40,292 nucleotides of DNA from Kordiimonadales bacterium (GTDB lineage Bacteria; Pseudomonadota; Alphaproteobacteria; Sphingomonadales; Kordiimonadaceae), in assembly GCA_015485385.1 (NCBI GenBank), contig WFTS01000064.1, forward strand, positions 1 to 40,292. Reading direction: 5' to 3'. The position numbers were made by a program, and so were the translations under genes. The notes below the pieces were generated by a model. That model ran no database searches. It had not been told where the DNA came from and saw nothing but the letters and a program-made list of their open reading frames with translations. Each line of letters begins with the position of its first letter. The first letter of the stretch is position 1. Shown here piece by piece: positions 34,807 to 40,292 of this stretch.

Positions 34807-35652
34807 ATGAGCTACGCTAACTTGGAAACGACCATAAACACCGCCTTCGAGGCCCGCGACACTATAAGCGCAGCAACCTCAGGCGAAGTGCGCGATGCCG
34901 TGGATACGGCTCTTGGCCTCTTGGACAGCGGAACCCTTCGTGTCGCCAGCAAAGCAGACGGTGTATGGACCGTACATCAGTGGCTTAAAAAGGCAGTACT
35001 GCTTTCATTTCGTCTTAATGATATGACGCTCATTGGCGGGGGGCACGGCACCAACAATGGCTGGTGGGATAAAGTTCCAAGCAAATTTGATGGGTGGGGG
35101 CCTGAGGCCTTCCGCAAAGCCGGATTTCGTGCCGTGCCGGGGTCAATCGTGCGACGCTCTGCTTATATTGGCAAAGATGTGATTTTAATGCCGTCTTTCG
35201 TGAATTTAGGCGCGCATGTAGGTGATGGGTGCATGGTTGACACTTGGGCCAGCATCGGCAGTTGTGCCCAAATCGGCAAGGATGTTCATGTGTCTGCGGG
35301 CGCCGGTATTGGCGGTGTTCTGGAGCCTTTGCAGGCTGGTCCTGTGATTATTGAAGACAATTGCTTTATCGGCGCGCGCTCTGAAATTGTTGAAGGCGTT
35401 ATTGTTGAAGAAGGCGCCGTTATATCCATGGGTGTCTTTATCAGCGCGTCGTCAAAAATCATTGACCGTACCACGGGTGAAATCTTCACAGGTCGTGTGC
35501 CTGCTTATAGTGTTGTTGTACCCGGTAGCATGCCCGGAAAACCACTGCCGGATGGTTCCCCTGGGCCAGGGCTGGCCTGCGCGGTTATCGTCAAACGGGT
35601 TGATGCCCAAACACGCGAAAAAACATCCGTCAACGATCTATTGAGGGATTAG
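34807..35652 (+). CDS. dapD: Tetrahydrodipicolinate N-succinyltransferase
   Basis: DapD succinylates tetrahydrodipicolinate in the lysine/diaminopimelate pathway. The 281-residue protein has the N-terminal helical domain, [72 protein letters not shown], and further left-handed beta-helix hexapeptides. [24 protein letters not shown] is typical of the family. It is followed after five bases by dapE, the enzyme that acts two steps later. lysA is elsewhere in the window. Confidence 0.96.
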   Translation: MSYANLETTINTAFEARDTISAATSGEVRDAVDTALGLLDSGTLRVASKADGVWTVHQWLKKAVLLSFRLNDMTLIGGGHGTNNGWWDKVPSKFDGWGPEAFRKAGFRAVPGSIVRRSAYIGKDVILMPSFVNLGAHVGDGCMVDTWASIGSCAQIGKDVHVSAGAGIGGVLEPLQAGPVIIEDNCFIGARSEIVEGVIVEEGAVISMGVFISASSKIIDRTTGEIFTGRVPAYSVVVPGSMPGKPLPDGSPGPGLACAVIVKRVDAQTREKTSVNDLLRD

Positions 35653-35657
35653 ATATT

Positions 35658-36812
35658 GTGACGCTCATTGATCCCATAGAGTTGGCCCGCGCGCTGATCC
35701 GCCACCAAAGTGTAACGCCCGATACGGGTGATGCGCTTGATCTTTTGGCGCGGCATCTGACCGAACTGGGATTTAACTGCCACAAACTAACTTTCGAGGA
35801 AGACGGCACGGACCCTGTCCCCAATTTATATGCACGGCTTGGCAGTAAAACCCCAAACTTCTGCTTTGCTGGTCATACAGACGTTGTCCCCGTAGGCGCG
35901 GCTAATCACTGGTCAGTTGAGCCATTTAATGCCGACGTGAAAGACGGCATGTTATGGGGGCGCGGAGCCGCTGACATGAAATCAGCAATTGCTGCTTTCG
36001 TTGCGGCGGTATCAAGGTTCCTTGCAAAGAACAGTGGGGACTTCTCTGGGTCTCTGTCGTTTTTGATCACCGGTGACGAAGAAGGCCCTGCCATCAATGG
36101 CACAAAAAAGATGTTGGATTGGCTTGTAGAAAACGGCGAAAAAATTGATATGTGCTTGGTTGGGGAACCAACAAACCCAACCGAATTAGGCCAAATGATC
36201 AAGGTAGGGCGCCGCGGAAGTTTGCACGGCATGCTCTCGGTACACGGTACACAGGGCCATGTCGCTTACCCACATTTGTCACATAATCCGATCCCTGATC
36301 TGGTAAAAATTCTTGCTGAATTAAACCGGGAACCGCTTGATGCTGGTAACGAACTTTTTCAACCCTCAAACCTAGAGATCATCAATATTGATGTTGGAAA
36401 CGATAGCCATAATGTAATCCCAGCAGAAGCGAAAGCCCGCTTTAATGTACGCTTTAATAACGAATTTACACCCGAAGCCCTCAAAGCGGAATTAACGCGG
36501 CGCATGGCGCGCGCCAACATAAACTATGAAATCGACTGGTGGGTTTCTGGCGATAGTTTTTTGACCCCCGAAGGCCCGTTGTCAGACGCAGTCGCTGCTT
36601 CGGTCGAGCATCATACAGGACAAACACCAGACCTTTCCACCACAGGCGGAACATCTGACGCACGATTTATTAAAAATATGTGCCCCGTTGTTGAATTTGG
36701 TTTGGTAGGCGCGACCATGCATAAAATTGACGAACATGTTGCTCTTTGTGACATTGAGAAATTGACCGATATTTACGGTGAAATCATCTCTCGTTTGATG
36801 GCTGGAAAATAG
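35658..36812 (+). CDS. dapE: Succinyl-diaminopimelate desuccinylase
   Basis: DapE removes succinate from N-succinyl-L,L-diaminopimelate. The 384-residue M20 metallopeptidase-fold enzyme shows FAGHTDVVPVG with a zinc His, WGRGAADMKSAIAAFV with the bridging Asp, TGDEEGPAINGT with the catalytic Glu pair, VGEPT, and MHKIDEHV with a zinc His at the end. Length matches the family. It starts with GTG 35658, five bases after dapD, and is clearly in the same operon. Confidence 0.96.
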   Translation: MTLIDPIELARALIRHQSVTPDTGDALDLLARHLTELGFNCHKLTFEEDGTDPVPNLYARLGSKTPNFCFAGHTDVVPVGAANHWSVEPFNADVKDGMLWGRGAADMKSAIAAFVAAVSRFLAKNSGDFSGSLSFLITGDEEGPAINGTKKMLDWLVENGEKIDMCLVGEPTNPTELGQMIKVGRRGSLHGMLSVHGTQGHVAYPHLSHNPIPDLVKILAELNREPLDAGNELFQPSNLEIINIDVGNDSHNVIPAEAKARFNVRFNNEFTPEALKAELTRRMARANINYEIDWWVSGDSFLTPEGPLSDAVAASVEHHTGQTPDLSTTGGTSDARFIKNMCPVVEFGLVGATMHKIDEHVALCDIEKLTDIYGEIISRLMAGK

Positions 36813-37473
36813 CCGCTTTTCAGCCCCAAAAAACGGATTCGCAAAAAATTATGCGTTGCACAAAGCATCAAGGATCATTTTCATCTAAATTTCTGGATTT
36901 AATTTTCAGAAAAACACCGGGCAATCAGCACCCCTCAAAAAGCTAGGATTTTCTGCTAATTCTGCCTTTACATGATACTCAATATTGCTAAATTTTCCCA
37001 AAATATCCGAAACCCGTGGTTGAGAACAGGCTAGAGCCCACGTGCACGCTATTGGTGTTTTGCAATTGTTTGCCGGCACGATCCAATAACAAAATATCGT
37101 TCCGCCTTCATAACGATCTTGACTGGCTATGAGTTCCTCTTGATTTAAACGTTCGCCTAAAATGAAAAATCCGCTTTTCTCAATTTACAGACACATCCAA
37201 ATCCTGATTTGGTTCCGCCATCTAAAGTTTTTAAACTCCATTTTAACAGCTCAGGCCCTTCAGAAATTTTCTGCGCAAGCCCGCCTACTGTGGTTGCATC
37301 CAACACGGATGGGTTTAAGCGCTAAGGCCTTGCCTTGAGCGCCTCTGACCTGCCTGTGAAAAGCTTTTGTTAAGGAATTGCTTGCTACATTTATGCATTG
37401 CTAATGGCTGACTTCCTTGCGTGGGGCAGGGTCGGAAAATCTTTGGCCGAGCAAACCGATGAAGGAGTAAACG
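36813..37473. other. 661-base gap after dapE, holding a gene remnant
   Basis: No intact gene lies here. The minus strand carries a broken coding region (36906-37306). A hairpin (GCGCT-AGGC pairing with GCCT-AGCGC, 37319-37342) lies just beyond its 5' end. The 37315-37518 minus-strand frame overlaps the next gene's start region and is not credible. Confidence 0.6.
36906..37306 (-). pseudogene. Frameshifted gene remnant, family unrecognised
   Basis: From GTG 37306 one frame runs 49 codons (LDATTVGGLAQKISEGPELL ... GCVCKLRK) before stopping at 37157. A second frame covers 92 sense codons from 37184 to the stop at 36906 (ERLNQEELIASQDRYEGGT ... KFSNIEYHVKAELAENPS) but has no usable start. They overlap at the run of four A (minus strand, 37175-37178): a fifth A would join them as CKLRKSGFFILGERLNQ, giving one protein of about 133 residues. 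So one lost base, or a sequencing error, breaks the gene. No upstream ribosome site is seen, so the 5' end may be missing too. I do not recognise the family. Confidence 0.6.
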
Positions 37474-37785
37474 ATGGGCAAATCCTATCGTATTGATCTT
37501 ATAGACGATAATGATCAAAAATCACGGCTTGGTTCGGTCGGGAAAGACAGTATCCACTGCACTGCCGATACCAAACGGCCGATCAGCGTTGAGGGCGAAT
37601 TGCATTTCTCACCAGAAGATAAGCAAATCTACCTGAAAACAGCCTCAACCCATGGTGATACTTTGAAATTGTCGATATCAAACGATACTCGCACTTTTTT
37701 AGGTGATTTTTGTCTGTATTTTTTTGACCCACAATCCAACCGAGCTGTGTTTCGCTCTGTCGGGGATGTCACTGTGATTTGCTAA
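37474..37785 (+). CDS. Unknown small protein, paralogue 1 of a tandem pair
   Basis: A 103-residue protein I do not recognise. It reads as mostly beta-strand: YRIDLIDDNDQKSRLGSVG, then LKLSISNDTRTFLGDFCLYFFDPQSNRAVFRSVGDVTVIC. No signal peptide or membrane helix. It aligns without gaps to the first 103 residues of the next gene: Ile 7, Lys 16, Leu-Gly 19-20, Gly 41, Leu-His 43-44, Phe-Cys 79-80, Phe 84, Pro 86, Ala-Val-Phe 91-93, Ser 95, Gly 97 and Cys 103 are shared. GGAG lies about eight bases before the ATG. Confidence 0.7.
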   Translation: MGKSYRIDLIDDNDQKSRLGSVGKDSIHCTADTKRPISVEGELHFSPEDKQIYLKTASTHGDTLKLSISNDTRTFLGDFCLYFFDPQSNRAVFRSVGDVTVIC

Positions 37786-37892
37786 GACCAAAAGCCCAAC
37801 TCCGTCCGTTTAGTGAGGCGCGAAACGGAGACTGAAACGTCCTCAAACATCAACATCCCCACAATAACAACACCCAAAGGCAGGGGGCATTA

Positions 37893-38426
37893 TTGAAAAA
37901 TATGTTTGAAATTAATATAATTCACTCAGATGGCAGCAAAGAGTATTTGGGCCATATGGAACCGCGACATGTCACCTATAACCGCTATAATGAAGGCCTG
38001 TTGATCGGCGCTGGAAAACTGCATGGCAGCAACATGCGCAAGGCTGGCTTTCTAAGCCATGGAGCCCAATATCGTAACACGGCAGAAATGGAATTTAAAA
38101 TCAACGACATCGCCTATCGCGGCACCTTCTGTTTCATCAACTTCATTCCAGAAAACCAAATTGCTGTTTTCGGTTCTACCGGCGCGGTTTATGAATGGTG
38201 TCCTATAAAAGATCGCGCATTCACGCCCGATGAACTGACCGCGCGGGATTTAGCCCAGAGCGAAGCGGAGGAAAATAAAGAGAGTGCGGCAAAAGATGAT
38301 CTGAGAGAAAATAGAAACGCGGATCACAATAAGCTTGATCTTGATGAGGACACCCATCCTATTGAGACTATAGACCCCGTTATCCCAGCCCAAGCACAAC
38401 CCACGGCAAGCGCGGTAACACCGTAA
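37893..38426 (+). CDS. Unknown protein, paralogue 2 with acidic tail
   Basis: A 177-residue protein. Residues 1-103 match the preceding gene position by position (FEINIIHSDGSKEYLG, then GTFCFINFIPENQIAVFGSTGAVYEWC). Residues 105-177 are an acidic, Ala/Glu/Asp-rich and probably disordered tail. The TTG start at 37893 has AGGGGG five bases upstream; an ATG three codons later is too far from it. The ungapped match to the paralogue also supports the TTG. The 107-base gap between the two genes holds a hairpin (CCGTTT with AAACGG) but no U-tract. Function unknown. Confidence 0.7.
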   Translation: MKNMFEINIIHSDGSKEYLGHMEPRHVTYNRYNEGLLIGAGKLHGSNMRKAGFLSHGAQYRNTAEMEFKINDIAYRGTFCFINFIPENQIAVFGSTGAVYEWCPIKDRAFTPDELTARDLAQSEAEENKESAAKDDLRENRNADHNKLDLDEDTHPIETIDPVIPAQAQPTASAVTP

Positions 38427-38437
38427 CACCAGAACTC

Positions 38438-38490
38438 TGCAAAGCCAGAACTCAGAAAAGCCTAATTCAGAAAAGCCTAATTCAGAAAGG
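38438..38490 (+). repeat. 15-base tandem duplication with degenerate flanks
   Basis: GAAAAGCCTAATTCA occurs twice in perfect tandem (38455-38469 and 38470-38484), flanked by degraded copies such as AAAGCCAGAACTCAG. The array lies between the stop codons of two convergent genes. Confidence 0.75.
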
Positions 38491-38513
38491 CCAAAGCCTT
38501 ATAATATCAAGGC

Positions 38514-38900
38514 TCATTTCGGGTTAAATGCGGCGATACTGGCTTCCCAATTTGCACCGTCAAATTCATCCACCGTAAGGCTGGTGACAGTATCTTTGTC
38601 AATGCAATTCACATTCACCGACCAACCATCTGGATGGCTACGCGGCACATAAAAGGCCTTCACACCGCATGTTTTACAAAACAGATGCTTCGCCACTCTA
38701 GTATTGAAGCGGTAATCAGTAAGATTGTCCGTACCCTTGGTAATGCGAAAAGCCCCATCTGTTGCGATCAGATGCAAAAAGCCGGTCATGGTGCAAATGC
38801 TGCATGTACAGCGCGTGGCCTCTATATCAGAGGGGGCTTCGACTTCGAACCGCACGGCACCGCAGTGACAGCCGCCTTTGTGGATAATATGATCAGCCAT
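38514..38900 (-). CDS. GFA family (CENP-V-like) zinc protein
   Basis: This 128-residue protein has the GFA fold seen in glutathione-dependent formaldehyde-activating enzyme and CENP-V. Zinc ligands are in GGCHCGAVRFEVEAP, RCTCSICTMTG and HLFCKTCGVKAFYVPRSHPDGWSVNVNC. The single-domain proteins of this family are mostly uncharacterised, and a formaldehyde role should not be assumed. Its ATG overlaps the recR stop by one base (TAATG), so it is translationally coupled to recR. Confidence 0.88.
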   Translation of the reverse strand: MADHIIHKGGCHCGAVRFEVEAPSDIEATRCTCSICTMTGFLHLIATDGAFRITKGTDNLTDYRFNTRVAKHLFCKTCGVKAFYVPRSHPDGWSVNVNCIDKDTVTSLTVDEFDGANWEASIAAFNPK

Positions 38901-39505
38901 TACCTAACATCTCCGCGCGCTTTCAAAGCCGCTGCCAACGTGCCGTCATCCAGATAATCCAGTTCTCCGCCCACAGGCACACCGTGCGCCAACGCCGTTA
39001 CTTTAACCCCCGTGCCCGAAAGCCGTTCCGCCAGATAATGGCTTGTGGTCTGCCCGTCCACGGTGGCATTAAGCGCAAGGATCACCTCTTTGACCTCGCC
39101 GCCTTCGACCCGTGCCATCAGGCTATCAGCGGTCAGGTCCTCAGGCCCGATTCCGTCGAGCGCCGATAGTGTGCCGCCCAGCACATGATAGAGGCCTTTG
39201 AAAGTCTCCGACCGGTCGAGCGCCCACAAGTCAGCCACATCTTCGACCACACATACTATGGTACGGTCGCGCCTATAATCCTCGCAGACATGGCAGGGAT
39301 TATGAGTATCCATATTGCTGCACACATCACAGATTTGGATTTTATCAGCCACCGCCATCAAGGCATTCGACAGCGGCACCATCACGCTGTCACGCTTTTT
39401 CAAAAGCTGGAGCGCCCCGCGCCGCGCAGAGCGAGGCCCAAGCCCTGGCAATTTCGCCAGCAGCTGGATCAATACATCAATGTCACTACCGTGGGATCGG
39501 GGCAT
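38900..39505 (-). CDS. recR: Recombination mediator RecR
   Basis: RecR works with RecF/RecO to load RecA at gaps. The 201-residue protein has the helix-hairpin-helix [21 protein letters not shown], a zinc finger [16 protein letters not shown], and a Toprim domain ([30 protein letters not shown] ... [23 protein letters not shown]), with C-terminal [22 protein letters not shown]. Complete. In many bacteria recR follows dnaX-ybaB; here a small membrane protein gene lies between ybaB and recR. Confidence 0.96.
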   Translation of the reverse strand: MPRSHGSDIDVLIQLLAKLPGLGPRSARRGALQLLKKRDSVMVPLSNALMAVADKIQICDVCSNMDTHNPCHVCEDYRRDRTIVCVVEDVADLWALDRSETFKGLYHVLGGTLSALDGIGPEDLTADSLMARVEGGEVKEVILALNATVDGQTTSHYLAERLSGTGVKVTALAHGVPVGGELDYLDDGTLAAALKARGDVR

Positions 39506-39514
39506 GAAATTTCT

Positions 39515-39745
39515 CTATGCTTTCCTGATTGCGACAATCACTAAGCTGGTCAATTTTATTATACCAAGCGAGAACAACCAAAATATGATGCTGAATGTAA
39601 TCACAATAGATCCGCCATCTCTACTACCACGACTATCCCAAACTTCAGATAGGCTCATATATGGATAGGCGACAACAAAGTAAGCTAGAATAAATGCTGC
39701 ACAATAAAGGCCGGTCGCAACTCCAATTTTTTTCACGACATGCAT
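39515..39745 (-). CDS. Small two-helix membrane protein
   Basis: A 76-residue protein with two membrane helices (VATGLYCAAFILAYFVVAYPYM and IVITFSIIFWLFSLGIIKLTSLVIVAI) joined by a charged loop (SEVWDSRGSRDGG). I do not recognise it. It lies in the 256 bases between ybaB and recR on the same strand, with GGA about seven bases before the ATG. Base composition is more AT-rich than its neighbours, so it may be a recent insertion or a little-conserved gene. Confidence 0.5.
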   Translation of the reverse strand: MHVVKKIGVATGLYCAAFILAYFVVAYPYMSLSEVWDSRGSRDGGSIVITFSIIFWLFSLGIIKLTSLVIVAIRKA

Positions 39746-39761
39746 TCAAAATCCTTACAAT

Positions 39762-40085
39762 TTAAAACGGCATCTTGAAGCCGGGTGGTAATTCTAGGCC
39801 TCCGGTTAGGCCCTTCATTTTTTCTTGGGCGGCCTCAGATGCTTTGGCCTTGGCTTGCGTGTGGGCGGCGATGATTAGGTCTTCAACCATTTCTTTATCT
39901 TCGCTGGAGAACAAGCTGGGGTCGATATTCAGTTTCTTCATATCGCCCCCGGCTGACAAGGTTACCGTAACCATGCCCGCGCCTGCGCTGCCTTCCACTT
40001 CAACATCCGCCAATTCAGATTGCATGTCACCCATTTTTGACTGCATTTCCTGCGCTTTTTTTAGCATTTCTGTTAGACTTTTCAT
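39762..40085 (-). CDS. ebfC: Nucleoid-associated protein YbaB/EbfC
   Basis: This 107-residue protein is the YbaB/EbfC DNA-binding family. It has the helical start LTEMLKKAQEMQSKMGDMQSELADVEVEGSAGAGMVTVTLSAGGDMKKLNIDPSLF, the conserved EDKEMVEDLIIAAHTQAKAKA, and the C-terminal KGLTGGLELPPGFKMPF. It dimerises and binds DNA with little sequence preference. The usual upstream partner dnaX is not within this window. Length and motifs are complete. Confidence 0.95.
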   Translation of the reverse strand: MKSLTEMLKKAQEMQSKMGDMQSELADVEVEGSAGAGMVTVTLSAGGDMKKLNIDPSLFSSEDKEMVEDLIIAAHTQAKAKASEAAQEKMKGLTGGLELPPGFKMPF

Positions 40086-40120
40086 TCTTTAAAACTCGTT
40101 TTCTTCGTTGTCATTCTAAT

Positions 40121-40228
40121 TGTCATTCCGGCGTAGGCCGGTTCGCGAAGCTGACGGACCATCAATCCATCTTTACCATAAAGCTCTACACCCGACATGG
40201 ACCCCGGCCTTCCTTCGCCGGAGTGACA
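40121..40228. repeat. REP/MITE-like imperfect inverted repeat
   Basis: TGTCATTCCGGCGTAGGCCGG (40121-40141, shown in part) and its imperfect complement CGCCGGAGTGACA (right arm 40202-40228) face each other about 60 bases apart. The TGTCATTCCGGCG-type arm is common as a dispersed intergenic repeat in proteobacteria. A further CGTCATTC at 40280 hints at another copy past the window end. Confidence 0.6.
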
Positions 40229-40292
40229 GAAGGGGGCTGGCTGTCAGTCTCAGCTAAAAATCAAAGCCGCTAGTCTCATCGTCATTCACCGC

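Noticed and set aside
37315-37518. 67-codon minus-strand frame
   Set aside because: It overlaps the start of the 37474 gene antisense, and its composition is unlike a real protein.
1-40292. Mobile elements, tRNA or rRNA genes
   Set aside because: No transposase or integrase was found in any frame, and no tRNA cloverleaf or rRNA segment was recognised in the gaps.

Overview
The window is chromosomal DNA from an alphaproteobacterium of moderate G+C. Lineage evidence is the gene order argH-lptM-lysA, a CpdR-type receiver, the zinc-ribbon/DUF3426-ftsE-ftsX-YdcF group, the DUF2125-tyrA-hisC-metX-metW group, an MlaE permease with a fused N-terminal STAS-like domain, and a DUF2336 protein. GTG and TTG starts are common. 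I saw no rRNA, tRNA, transposase, phage gene or CRISPR array. The order or family of the organism cannot be decided from the sequence alone.

Layout. 1-2.1 kb: two glutathione transferases and a DJ-1/PfpI protein. 2.2-5.7 kb: a TlpA-like thioredoxin diverging from argH, lptM and lysA. 5.7-7.7 kb: cpdR and a zinc-ribbon protein on the minus strand, separated by a 443-base gap with RNA-like structure. 7.9-11 kb: ftsE, ftsX, a YdcF-like protein and a DUF2125 protein. 11-15 kb: tyrA and hisC on the minus strand, diverging from metX and metW. 15-18.2 kb: an RraA-like protein, a small unknown, a methyltransferase, a gap with a possible small RNA, and an MFS transporter. 18.3-21.9 kb: a complete Mla-type lipid transport operon (permease, ATPase, MCE protein, lipoprotein). 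22.3-25 kb: a three-gene operon (CDP-glycerol glycerophosphotransferase-like enzyme, MobA-like nucleotidyltransferase, HAD-IB phosphatase) behind a nested inverted repeat. 25-30.8 kb: proline iminopeptidase, PCuAC copper chaperone, ferrochelatase, an unknown Cys-cluster protein, a short CDF-like transporter, YhhN and argB. 30.9-36.8 kb: DUF2336, a diguanylate cyclase, a pyrimidine 5'-nucleotidase, dapD and dapE. 36.8-38.5 kb: a frameshifted gene remnant and two tandem paralogues of an unrecognised family. 38.5-40.3 kb: a GFA-family protein, recR, a small membrane protein, ybaB/ebfC and a REP-like repeat.

How the genes fit together. Most of the window is core metabolism: arginine (argH, argB), lysine and cell wall (dapD, dapE, lysA), methionine (metX, metW), histidine and tyrosine (hisC, tyrA), and heme (hemH). 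To this are added division (ftsEX), outer-membrane lipid homeostasis (mla), cell-cycle or signalling proteins (CpdR, GGDEF), and recombination and nucleoid functions (recR, ebfC).

The most interesting unexplained signals are: the phosphopolymer-like triad and its palindromic control region at 22.1-25 kb; the two tandem paralogues at 37.5-38.4 kb, which align without gaps over 103 residues; a gene broken by what looks like one lost A at about 37,175; a possible CCUCCC-loop small RNA with terminator at about 16.95-17.05 kb; a structure with two competing or crossing helices at 6.4-6.5 kb; and repeated patches of short degenerate tandem repeats at gene ends, one of which encodes the N-terminus of MetW.
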